This document shows positions 8,849-17,325 of a stretch of 64,000 nt of DNA, piece after piece; within the stretch, counting starts at the first letter, position 1; each line of letters begins with the position of its first letter. The DNA lies in assembly GCA_016721115.1 (NCBI GenBank), contig JADKIW010000001.1, positions 3,115,501 through 3,179,500 on the forward strand. The letters run 5' to 3'. The notes under the pieces are model-generated. The model worked only from the letters and a program-made list of their open reading frames with translations. It made no database searches and was not told where the DNA came from. This stretch comes from Candidatus Defluviilinea proxima (GTDB lineage Bacteria; Chloroflexota; Anaerolineae; Anaerolineales; Villigracilaceae). The position numbers and the translations under genes were made by a program.

Positions 8849-8971
8849 TGGTGGTTGAGTAGGGCGAAGCCCGTATCGAAACCACCAGTTACAAGAAGAA
8901 TTTATATAACAAAATTACTTTGCTTACATGTTGGTTTCGATATGGCGGACGAACGCCGCCTACTCAACCAA
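8849..8971. repeat. about 120-bp MITE-like element, copy 1
   Basis: Ends are inverted: tggttgagtagg (8852-8863) and cctactcaacca (8959-8970). Inner segments cgaaaccacc and tggtttcgatat pair as well, giving two nested hairpins around an AT-rich centre containing ttttgcttac-like sequence. A diverged copy is at 32810-32929. It fills most of the 189-base gap between the GH3 and GH94 genes and has no coding capacity. Confidence 0.8.
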
Positions 8972-9026
8972 CAGAATATATTAAAAATTTAAACAGCAGG
9001 GACATGCCTGCGGAACAGGACTCATC

Positions 9027-11480
9027 ATGAAATTCGGACACTTCGACGACAATGCACGTGAATATGTGATCACTCAGCCAGATACTCCTTTGCCGTGGAT
9101 CAACTACCTCGGCAGTGAAGCATACTTTGGTCTCATCTCAAACACCGCAGGTGGTTACTCCTTCTACAAAGACGCCCGCCTCCGCCGCCTCACACGCTAT
9201 CGCTACAACAATTCCCCGCTCGATGTGGGCGGTCGCTATCTGTATCTGCGCGACAACAAGAGCGGCAAATACTGGTCACCTTCATGGATGCCCACAAAAA
9301 CCAAACTCGATGAATACGAATGCCGTCACGGGCAGGGCTACACGGTCATCACATCAAAACTTAATGGGATTAAATCCTCAACCCGCTATTTTGTCCCGCT
9401 TGGGGAATCGCTCGAAATCTGGCAAACGACTCTGACCAACGAAAGCGGTTCAGACGCGGATTTGAGCCTGTTCTCTGCCATCGAGTTTTGTCTCTGGGAC
9501 GCCAACGACGACGCCACCAACTTCCAACGTAACTACTCCATCGGTCAAATGGAAATTGTCGACGATGTCATCTATCACAAGACCGAATATCGTGAACGCC
9601 GTGATCACTTCGCCTATTTTGCCTGTTCTGAAAAATTGGCTGGTTACGACACGATCCGTGAAGACTTCCTCGGGCAATATCGAGGTTGGAGCGAGCCTCG
9701 GGTTGTTGAAGCAGGCAAATCGTCTAATACAGAAGCGCATGGATGGCAACCGATCGGGTCGCACCATGTCAATGTCAAATTGAAGGCGGGTGAGTCCAAG
9801 CAGATCATTTTCATCCTGGGCTATGTGGAAAATGCCAAGGATGACAAGTTCGATCCCCCAGGCTCGCAGATCATTAACAAGAAGAAGGCCAAGGTGGCGC
9901 TCGAAAAGTATTTGCAGCAAGCTAACGCAGATAAGGCTTTTGCCGAACTGCGTGATTACTGGACGGCTTTGCTTGGCAAGATGCAAGTGACCACACCTGA
10001 TGAAGACACCAACCGCATGGTGAATATTTGGAATGCCTATCAATGTATGGTGACGTTTAATATGAGCCGCTCGGCTTCCTACTTTGAAAGTGGCATCGGA
10101 CGCGGCATGGGCTTCCGTGATTCAAATCAAGACTTGCTCGGCTTCGTTCACATGATCCCCGAACGTGCCCGTGAACGTATTTTGGACATTGCCGCAACCC
10201 AACTCAAGGACGGTGGCGCTTTCCATCAATATCAACCGCTGACCAAGCGTGGCAACAATGACGTTGGTTCAGGCTTCAATGACGACCCCGCCTGGCTGGT
10301 GCTCGGTGTTGTCGCATACATCAAGGAAAGCGGTGACTGGTCCATTCTTGATGAGCAGGTGCAGTTTGAGAATGAAGCAGGCACAGAAGCTCCGTTGTAT
10401 GTTCACTTGCAGAAGTCCATTCAATACACGTTGGATCGCCTTGGACCGAATCAACTTCCCTTGATCGGCCGCGCGGACTGGAACGACTGTTTGAACTTGA
10501 ACTGCTTCTCTGATACACCCGGTCAATCTTTCCAGACAACGACAAATAAAGATGGCAAGGTGGCAGAGAGTGTGTTTATCGCTGGCTTGTTCGTGCTGGC
10601 TTGTAGTGAGATGGCTGGCATTGCCAAGCATCGTGGCGATAAAGCTGAATTGGAAAAAGTGACCAAAGCCTCCGCTGACATGGAAAAGATCGTCTGGAAA
10701 GCGGGCTGGGATGGTGAATGGTTCCGTCGTGCGTATGATGACTTCGGTCATGTGCTTGGCTCAAAGGAAAATAAGGAAGGTAGTATTTTCATCGAACCGC
10801 AGGGTATCTGCGTTATGGCGGGCCTTGGTGTTGAAAACGGTAACGCTGTGAAGGCATTGGATTCCGTTGCGACACATCTTGCAACTCCGCACGGCATTGT
10901 ATTGCAACAACCTGCTTTCAGTCAGTATTACCTGCATCTCGGCGAGATCTCTTCGTATCCTCCGGGCTATAAGGAGAACGCTGGCATTTTCTGCCACACC
11001 AATCCGTGGATCATGATCTCAGAAGCGATCGTCGGACGTGGTGATAAGGCGTTCGATTACTACAAGCGAATCAACCCGTCTGCTCGTGAAGCGATCAGTG
11101 AATTGCACAAGTGTGAGCCCTACGTCTATGCCCAGATGATCGCAGGCAAGGATGCGGCGACTCACGGCGAAGCGAAAAACTCATGGCTCTCTGGAACTGC
11201 CGCATGGAACTACGTTGCCATCACGCAAGCCATTCTCGGCATTCATCCCACCTTCGATGGGTTGGAAGTTAAACCGGTAGTGCCGTCAGATTGGAAAAGC
11301 TTTGAGGTGGTTCGCAACTATCGGGGAGTCCGATACGAGATTTCCGTTGTAAGAGAAGGTAATGGGAACAGTGTCGCGCTTGAGGTGAATGGAAAGTCCA
11401 TTAATGGGACAGTCATCCCATTGCCCGATAAAAACGCAAAACTTGTAGAGACTGTAAAAGTAAAGGCTGTTATTAAATAA
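9027..11480 (+). CDS. GH94 cellobiose phosphorylase
   Basis: 817 residues, the usual length for cellobiose phosphorylase. It begins MKFGHFDDNAREYVITQPDTP, the beta-sandwich start of GH94, and has GMGFRDSNQDLLG and the active-site segment RADWNDCLNL, in which D487 is the general acid. The CLNL form after DWND is typical of cellobiose phosphorylases, which split cellobiose with phosphate to glucose 1-phosphate and glucose. Cytoplasmic. Its stop overlaps the next gene as TAATG, joining it to the ABC exporter set. Confidence 0.93.
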   Translation: MKFGHFDDNAREYVITQPDTPLPWINYLGSEAYFGLISNTAGGYSFYKDARLRRLTRYRYNNSPLDVGGRYLYLRDNKSGKYWSPSWMPTKTKLDEYECRHGQGYTVITSKLNGIKSSTRYFVPLGESLEIWQTTLTNESGSDADLSLFSAIEFCLWDANDDATNFQRNYSIGQMEIVDDVIYHKTEYRERRDHFAYFACSEKLAGYDTIREDFLGQYRGWSEPRVVEAGKSSNTEAHGWQPIGSHHVNVKLKAGESKQIIFILGYVENAKDDKFDPPGSQIINKKKAKVALEKYLQQANADKAFAELRDYWTALLGKMQVTTPDEDTNRMVNIWNAYQCMVTFNMSRSASYFESGIGRGMGFRDSNQDLLGFVHMIPERARERILDIAATQLKDGGAFHQYQPLTKRGNNDVGSGFNDDPAWLVLGVVAYIKESGDWSILDEQVQFENEAGTEAPLYVHLQKSIQYTLDRLGPNQLPLIGRADWNDCLNLNCFSDTPGQSFQTTTNKDGKVAESVFIAGLFVLACSEMAGIAKHRGDKAELEKVTKASADMEKIVWKAGWDGEWFRRAYDDFGHVLGSKENKEGSIFIEPQGICVMAGLGVENGNAVKALDSVATHLATPHGIVLQQPAFSQYYLHLGEISSYPPGYKENAGIFCHTNPWIMISEAIVGRGDKAFDYYKRINPSAREAISELHKCEPYVYAQMIAGKDAATHGEAKNSWLSGTAAWNYVAITQAILGIHPTFDGLEVKPVVPSDWKSFEVVRNYRGVRYEISVVREGNGNSVALEVNGKSINGTVIPLPDKNAKLVETVKVKAVIK

Positions 11481-12550
11481 TGAAAAAGATAGTTACACTC
11501 TTCGTTTTTCTTGCCATCCTGCTTGCAGGATGTGGAGGCGAAGGTCAGGTTGTGACGGAGGCGACTCCTACTCCGTATCCCACGCCTGTGCGCCCCACAT
11601 TCACCGTGCAAAAAGGCGATATCGTTGTAGAAGCAAAGTATGGAGGACGTGTTACTCCGTTGGCTTCGCATACGGTTTATTTCGAGATCGGTGGGCAGGT
11701 GAGCGAAGCGTATGCAAATGTCAACGATGTGGTGACAAAGGGACAATTGCTCGGTGAACTGGTGGAGGCCAAACAACTACGTGCCGATGCGGATAAGACG
11801 CAACATACCATTCGCCGCGCGCAGATTGACCTGGAGATCGCCAAACTGACATTGGAACAATATAAAGCACAGGGCAAATCTGAAGCAGAAGTGAAGATAC
11901 AGGAACTGAAGGTTGAACTGGCGCAAATGAATCTCGATGAAGTGTTGGAGAGTTTGGGTATTGACCCAACTGTGCCTGTGACCGATGAAATTGATGCGCA
12001 GGTGGCGAAGGCACGTGTCTTTGCTCCTGCAGATGGCACGATCATTGCGGCGGTCAGCTCGGGACGTAATGTCACCACCACCACGCCAGCCTTTGTGCTC
12101 GGTGACCCCGATCAACTCGAAGTGGTTGTTGACCTTGATTCTGGCAAGAGCAAAGACCAGGTCAAGGATATGTACGAAGGTATGCCTGTGGCTGTCACAT
12201 CTGATACAAACCCCGGCTTAACCATGACAGGTACGATCCGCCAGTTGCCATCTCCGTATGGAACGGGTGCGGCTGAGCAAAATGTTGCACACATTGTTTT
12301 GGATACGCCTCCCTCTGCGGATACCTATCAAGTCGGTGATGTTTTACGTGTGACCATTCAATTGGCGAGCAAGACGGGCGTTCTTTGGCTTCCACCTGAC
12401 GCTGTCCGCTCATCGGGTGGCCGCACCTTTGTCATCGTCAATGGCGATGGTGGCCCACAGCGTGTGGATGTTGAAATCGGCTTGCAGACCCGTGACATGA
12501 TCGAGATCATCTCTGGCCTGACGGAAGGTCAGGTTGTAGTTGGGCCGTAG
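11480..12550 (+). CDS. HlyD/MacA-like periplasmic-type adaptor lipoprotein
   Basis: 356 residues. A lipoprotein signal ends in LLAGC (C18). The body has the adaptor order: a lipoyl-like strand segment (FTVQKGDIVVEAKYGGRV), a charged alpha-helical hairpin at about 95-155, the returning half-lipoyl (ARVFAPADGTIIAAV) and beta-barrel/membrane-proximal segments ending TEGQVVVGP. These proteins pair with MacB-type ABC permeases to move lipids, peptides or lipoproteins. It overlaps the cellobiose phosphorylase stop by one base, so it is co-translated with a sugar enzyme, which is unusual. Confidence 0.9.
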   Translation: MKKIVTLFVFLAILLAGCGGEGQVVTEATPTPYPTPVRPTFTVQKGDIVVEAKYGGRVTPLASHTVYFEIGGQVSEAYANVNDVVTKGQLLGELVEAKQLRADADKTQHTIRRAQIDLEIAKLTLEQYKAQGKSEAEVKIQELKVELAQMNLDEVLESLGIDPTVPVTDEIDAQVAKARVFAPADGTIIAAVSSGRNVTTTTPAFVLGDPDQLEVVVDLDSGKSKDQVKDMYEGMPVAVTSDTNPGLTMTGTIRQLPSPYGTGAAEQNVAHIVLDTPPSADTYQVGDVLRVTIQLASKTGVLWLPPDAVRSSGGRTFVIVNGDGGPQRVDVEIGLQTRDMIEIISGLTEGQVVVGP

Positions 12551-12567
12551 TGAGCGTGAGATATGAG

Positions 12568-12615
12568 TTGCATGTTACGAGATGCCGCACACCAGTGGTT
12601 GCTCGTAACATGCAA
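12568..12615. repeat. inverted repeat between adaptor and permease genes
   Basis: Exact 14-base arms ttgcatgttacgag (12568-12581) and ctcgtaacatgcaa (12602-12615) with a 20-base loop. It precedes the permease start by about 30 bases; there is no T-run. It could be an interspersed palindrome or a hairpin adjusting translation between subunits. Confidence 0.7.
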
Positions 12616-12647
12616 TGTGTACACTCCAACCCGCTACACATAACATT

Positions 12648-15566
12648 ATGAAGTTTTTTTCTCCGCTTATTTCCTTCGCCCTGCAAACATGGGCAACGTC
12701 ACAGGTCGCTTTCAAGCGTCTGTTGACACAACGCTTTCTTAGCATTGCGTCGATTGTTGGGTTAATGATCGCTTCGGGATTCATCCTGAGCGTGCCTTTG
12801 TTCGCCGATGCGACCTATTTCCGTTTGTTGCGTGAAGAGATTCTTGTAGGGCACGAACTTGAGTTGGCCCAAAGACCCGTAGATTATGCACCACTCTCGT
12901 TTGTTTTTGAATTCAAAGGGATCGGCAAGAATAGTCCGCAATGGAGCAAGGTCGAGAATGTGGATGCGTACCTTTCTGGGAAGGCATTGAAGGATGTGGG
13001 GCTTCCCATCTTGCAGACGATCCGCAGGTTCCGCACGGAAAACTATTCCCTGTTCCCACCGTTGGATACCAACAAGCCCGGCACACAATATTCACTGACA
13101 ACTGTTGGCTTTGCTTTCGTCACCCCCATGGATGACGTTGCCATTAAGTTAGTGGATGGTGCATATCCCAAGCCCTTTACCTCCCTGATACGAGATGGTG
13201 ATCAGGTGGAAGCATTGGTCCATGAAGATCTGGTCGTCAAATATGGCATACAGATTGGCGATAGTTACACGGTCCGCACAGACAATGGACGTATCCCTGT
13301 GCTTATCACGGGCATATGGCGCGAGACCGATCCCAAGGCTCCTTATTGGGAACAAGATTCAAGCAAGTGGTTATTGGTGGATGAAGAGTCGTATAAAGGT
13401 GTCATTAGTGACAAACTGGCAACCGAGTTGACCAGTTCCATGTGGACCATTGTTGCAAGTGGTTCAAGCCTGCATGCGAAAGATGTAAGTGGCCTTGTGG
13501 ACCGCATCAATGCGATCTCAGGGCAGGCCATCGTGCTCATGCCTGAAACAAAACTGATCGCTTCACCGCTGGAAGCTTTGGCCCGTTACCAGCAAAATGC
13601 CCCGCGCCTCACGTATTTGCTGTTTGCGTTTAGCGTGCCGATCTTGAGCCTCATTCTTGCGTTTATTGGTCTGGTCGCAGGGTTGTTCGTCAATCAGCAA
13701 CGCGGTGAAATGGCGATCTTGCGCAGTCGTGGCGCCAGCAAAATGCAGGTGGTGGGCATATCTCTTTTGCAGGGTGTCATCCTTGGTGCAGTTGCCCTTG
13801 TAGGTGGTGTTGGTCTCGGATATTGGATCACAGGTGTCACAGGCAAGGCGCGAAGTTTCCTTGATTTCAGTGCAAAGGGTGGTTTGCGCATCAGCCTTAC
13901 ACCTGAGGCGCTTGGGTATGGTCTATTGGGTATTGCGCTCGTGTTGTTGATCCAGGTCATTATCCCTACCTTGAGTGCGGCCGAGAATACAGTTGTTACT
14001 TACAAACAGGAACGTGCCCGTACGCTTAATACACCTTGGTGGCAAAAATTCTACATCGATGTATTCCTGCTCATTCCTGCAGGGTATGGTCTCTGGCAAC
14101 TTATGCAGGAATCAAAACAGGCTTTAGAGGGATCGGAGGCTCTTCCTGATCCTTTGCAGAATCCACTCTTATTGCTTGTCCCAGCTTTGGGAATTTTCTC
14201 CGTCGCTCTTTTCACCCTTCGGCTTGTTCCGCGTTTCATGGACTTTCTCTCCCGAATACTGGATCGTTCCAATAGCGTCGGCATGTTGATGGCCGCGCGT
14301 TACCTTGGGCGTAGTCCTGCATTGTATAACGCGCCTCTCGTTTTGCTTGTGTTGACGTTAGGCCTTTCCACATTCACGGCCTCGCTTGCATTGACTCTGG
14401 ACCGTCACCTCGATAAACAGATGCACTATCAGGTTGGTGCAGATATGAACTTGTATGAGCTGGGTACTACGGTCAACGACAATAGCGATAACCCCGTGTA
14501 TACGTTTGGCCCTGTGGAAGACCATCTCATCCTTCCTAATGTCAATTCTGCCACTCGTGTAGGACGCTATAAATTTACAGCGATCTTTCCCAATGGCGCC
14601 GAAGAAGGGACTTTCCTTGGCGTAGATCGCCTAACCTTCCCTGCCACCGCTTACTGGCAAAGAGACTTCGCAACGGAACAGCTTGGTGTATTGATGAATC
14701 AACTCGCTGCTGTCCCAGAAGGCATCCTTGTGCCTCGTAGTTTCATGGAAAAACATAAGTTGAAAGTGGGTGACACGGTTCCACTTGGTATCACCACAGG
14801 CTTCGCCGGACAATCTACTCCATTGCAAGCGAAAGTTGTCGGGACGTTCGATCTCTTCCCGACCTGGACACCTGAGACCGATGGCGCTTTCCTCGTAGGT
14901 AACTTGGAAGAACTGTATCTGCGAGCAGGCGGAGAATATCCACATGAAGTGTGGCTTGATACCACCAATGAAGCTGACCCTGAAAAGATCGCATATGGTG
15001 TGCGTGGGTTCAGTATCATCCTCGACAACCGTGCCGACCAATCCAAGCTTGAACGAGACGGTTTGAATACTATCGTTGAAAAATGGTCGTCAGCCGAACT
15101 CAATATTCGTGCAGAACAACGACGCCCTGAACGACAAGGCTTGTTCGGTCTGCTCTCCGTTGGGTTTGTCGCATCAGCTTTGTTGACCGTGTTGGGTTTC
15201 CTGCTGTATGCGTTGTTCTCGTTTAGACGGCGCTTCATCGAGATGGGTATGTTGCGTGCTGTTGGCTTGTCCATTCAGCAGATGACAGCCCTGTTGGCGG
15301 CTGAACTGGCTTTCCTCGTCTTACTTGGTATTGGCGTAGGGACTGCGCTCGGCGTATTTGCCAGCCGTATTTTTGTTCCGTTCTTACAGATCGGGGCAAG
15401 TGCGCAGGCGCAATATCCGCCATTCCAGATCCAGATCGCGTGGTTATCCATTGTGCAGATCTATATCTTATTTGCTCTGCTCTTCTTTGCGGCATTGAGC
15501 GCGCTCTCAGCGTTGCTTGTAAGAATGAAGATCTTCCAAGCGATCAAGCTGGGAGAGACAACATAA
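12648..15566 (+). CDS. MacB/FtsX-family ABC transporter permease
   Basis: About 972 residues. One N-terminal membrane helix (GLMIASGFILSVPLF, around 35-50) precedes a large outside domain; helices follow in the first FtsX unit (residues about 325-460, with the motif RGEMAILRSRGASKMQ), a middle group of three, a second outside domain, and a last FtsX unit at about 850-970 (RRRFIEMGMLRAVGLS). This doubled FtsX architecture is common in Gram-positive and Chloroflexota exporters or lipoprotein-handling systems. An earlier in-frame ATG at 12615 lies in the inverted repeat; I prefer 12648, though neither has a good ribosome site. Confidence 0.9.
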   Translation: MKFFSPLISFALQTWATSQVAFKRLLTQRFLSIASIVGLMIASGFILSVPLFADATYFRLLREEILVGHELELAQRPVDYAPLSFVFEFKGIGKNSPQWSKVENVDAYLSGKALKDVGLPILQTIRRFRTENYSLFPPLDTNKPGTQYSLTTVGFAFVTPMDDVAIKLVDGAYPKPFTSLIRDGDQVEALVHEDLVVKYGIQIGDSYTVRTDNGRIPVLITGIWRETDPKAPYWEQDSSKWLLVDEESYKGVISDKLATELTSSMWTIVASGSSLHAKDVSGLVDRINAISGQAIVLMPETKLIASPLEALARYQQNAPRLTYLLFAFSVPILSLILAFIGLVAGLFVNQQRGEMAILRSRGASKMQVVGISLLQGVILGAVALVGGVGLGYWITGVTGKARSFLDFSAKGGLRISLTPEALGYGLLGIALVLLIQVIIPTLSAAENTVVTYKQERARTLNTPWWQKFYIDVFLLIPAGYGLWQLMQESKQALEGSEALPDPLQNPLLLLVPALGIFSVALFTLRLVPRFMDFLSRILDRSNSVGMLMAARYLGRSPALYNAPLVLLVLTLGLSTFTASLALTLDRHLDKQMHYQVGADMNLYELGTTVNDNSDNPVYTFGPVEDHLILPNVNSATRVGRYKFTAIFPNGAEEGTFLGVDRLTFPATAYWQRDFATEQLGVLMNQLAAVPEGILVPRSFMEKHKLKVGDTVPLGITTGFAGQSTPLQAKVVGTFDLFPTWTPETDGAFLVGNLEELYLRAGGEYPHEVWLDTTNEADPEKIAYGVRGFSIILDNRADQSKLERDGLNTIVEKWSSAELNIRAEQRRPERQGLFGLLSVGFVASALLTVLGFLLYALFSFRRRFIEMGMLRAVGLSIQQMTALLAAELAFLVLLGIGVGTALGVFASRIFVPFLQIGASAQAQYPPFQIQIAWLSIVQIYILFALLFFAALSALSALLVRMKIFQAIKLGETT

Positions 15567-15640
15567 TACGAGTAAGCAGTTATCAGTTGGCGAAAAGAAT
15601 AATCCTGAAGAGATTAAATAGTTTGTAATGAATTGAGCGT

Positions 15641-16651
15641 ATGAATACAGAACCTTTGATCGTATGTGAAAACCTCGTAAAAATATATAGCCTGCATCAG
15701 GAGGGCGGTGCTTCGGTAGAAGTGCAGGCTTTGCAAGGACTGGACATCACCGTTAACGGCGGTGAAATGCTTGGCGTTGTGGGCGCAAGCGGCAGTGGTA
15801 AATCCACGTTGCTGAATGTGTTAGGTGGTTTGGATCGCCCAACGGGTGGACGGGCTTTTGTTGGCAAACACAACCTTGGTACATTGAGCGAAACGGCGCT
15901 CGATGCGTATCGTCTCAATGAAGTAGGCTTTGTGTGGCAACATGGCACGCGTAACCTCATTCCGTATCTCACGGCATTGGAGAATGTGGAATTGCCTCTC
16001 ACGCTTTCAGGTCAGGTTGGCGAGCCGTCGCGCGAGCGTGCCATGGAGTTACTGGAACTTGTCGGTTTGCGGGATCGTATGGGCCATCGCCTTGAGGAAC
16101 TCTCTGGTGGTGAGCAACAGCGTATTGCGATCAGTATCGCTCTGGCGAATAAGCCTACATTATTACTTGCGGATGAACCCACAGGCGAACTTGATACTTC
16201 GACAGCGCAGACCATCTATGATCTTTTGCGTGACTTGAACAAACGCCTCGGACTCACGATGGTGATTGTTTCGCACGATCCGGGCATTGCCAAACACGTA
16301 GACCGAGTCGTCGCTGTGCGAGATGGCAAACTGGCGAGCGAGACAGTCCGCGTGCAACGATCGGATGGGGGAGAGCATCATGTTGAGCTGGCAGTGTTGG
16401 ATTCGGCGGGACGTGTGCAGTTGCCTCGCGAGTATCTGGAACAATTCGATATCAAACGCCGTGTGACAATTGAAACCACTGCAGAGGGTATCCTGATTCG
16501 CAAGCCGGAGGGAGAAGCTCGCAGCGAAGTACAAGACCTCTCGGCGGAGGAGCAGATTGAAGTTAAGGATGAAGCGATGCAAGGTTCATCGAAGTTGAGT
16601 CAGCTTTGGGCAGGGATCCTTTCTGGGATTCAGAAGAGGTTGAAGAGATGA
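15641..16651 (+). CDS. MacB/LolD-type ABC ATPase with C-terminal AbrB-like domain
   Basis: 336 residues, about 100 longer than LolD/FtsE-type ATPases. Walker A is GASGSGKST (48-56), the Q-loop region is WQHGTRN, the signature is LSGGEQQR (152-159) and Walker B is LLLADEPTGELD. After the ATPase a segment at about 248-288 reads LDSAGRVQLPREYLE...VTIETTAEGILIRKP, which has the form of a SpoVT/AbrB swapped-hairpin domain, followed by an acidic linker and a basic tail. The domain may mediate dimerisation or regulation; DNA binding is possible but not shown. The stop overlaps the next ATPase gene (ATGA). Confidence 0.9.
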   Translation: MNTEPLIVCENLVKIYSLHQEGGASVEVQALQGLDITVNGGEMLGVVGASGSGKSTLLNVLGGLDRPTGGRAFVGKHNLGTLSETALDAYRLNEVGFVWQHGTRNLIPYLTALENVELPLTLSGQVGEPSRERAMELLELVGLRDRMGHRLEELSGGEQQRIAISIALANKPTLLLADEPTGELDTSTAQTIYDLLRDLNKRLGLTMVIVSHDPGIAKHVDRVVAVRDGKLASETVRVQRSDGGEHHVELAVLDSAGRVQLPREYLEQFDIKRRVTIETTAEGILIRKPEGEARSEVQDLSAEEQIEVKDEAMQGSSKLSQLWAGILSGIQKRLKR

Positions 16652-17325
16652 GTCTTGTCATCGAAACAAAAGACTTGTGGCGTGTATATACATCAAAGAC
16701 GGGCGCGGAGATCCCTGCGTTGCGTGGTGTAAATTTAAACGTGGAAGAAGGAACGTTCGTGACGTTGAAGGGACGCTCGGGTAGTGGCAAGACAACGTTG
16801 TTAAACTGTTTGGCGGGTCTCGATAAACCGACCTCGGGTTCAGCGATGGTGTTGGGGCATGACATGATGCAGTTGAGCGATGCTGACGCGACAGTGTGGC
16901 GGCGGGAACAGATCGGTTTGGTGTTTCAGTCGTTCGGGTTGTTGCCAACACTTTCAGCTTATGAAAATATTGAGTTGTTGTTGCGCATCAAAGGTGATGA
17001 ATATGAGGCGCGTCGTAAACGCGCGCTGGAATGTTTGGATATGGTTGGCTTGGGCAAGTGGAAGGATCATCGCCCTTATGAAATGTCTGGTGGTCAGCAA
17101 CAGCGTGTGGCAATTGCTCGTGCGCTGGCGAATCGTGCCAGATTGATTTTGGCCGATGAGCCAACTGGCGAATTGGATAGTAAGACGACGCGTGAGTTGT
17201 TGACATTCTTCCGTGAACTTGTTGAATCTCAGAAGATCACGATGTTAATGGTGTCGCATGATCCGCTGGTGGATCCGTATGTGCATCAGGTGTTGATGCT
17301 GAAGGATGGGGTGGTGGTGCAATGA
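16648..17325 (+). CDS. MacB/LolD-type ABC ATPase
   Basis: 225 residues, standard length. It has Walker A GRSGSGKTT, signature MSGGQQQR and Walker B LILADEPTGELD, with H-loop MVSHDP. The ATG at 16648 overlaps the preceding stop as ATGA and has AGAGG/GAAGAG ahead; an upstream in-frame ATG at 16606 lies well inside the previous gene and is not needed. With the adaptor, permease and first ATPase it makes a complete exporter; having two different ATPases suggests a heterodimeric motor. It is coupled to the GH3 lipoprotein gene by another ATGA overlap. Confidence 0.93.
   Translation: MSLVIETKDLWRVYTSKTGAEIPALRGVNLNVEEGTFVTLKGRSGSGKTTLLNCLAGLDKPTSGSAMVLGHDMMQLSDADATVWRREQIGLVFQSFGLLPTLSAYENIELLLRIKGDEYEARRKRALECLDMVGLGKWKDHRPYEMSGGQQQRVAIARALANRARLILADEPTGELDSKTTRELLTFFRELVESQKITMLMVSHDPLVDPYVHQVLMLKDGVVVQ

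Noticed and set aside
9450..10043. 197-residue minus-strand frame inside GH94
   Set aside because: Shadow of the phosphorylase gene with no motif.
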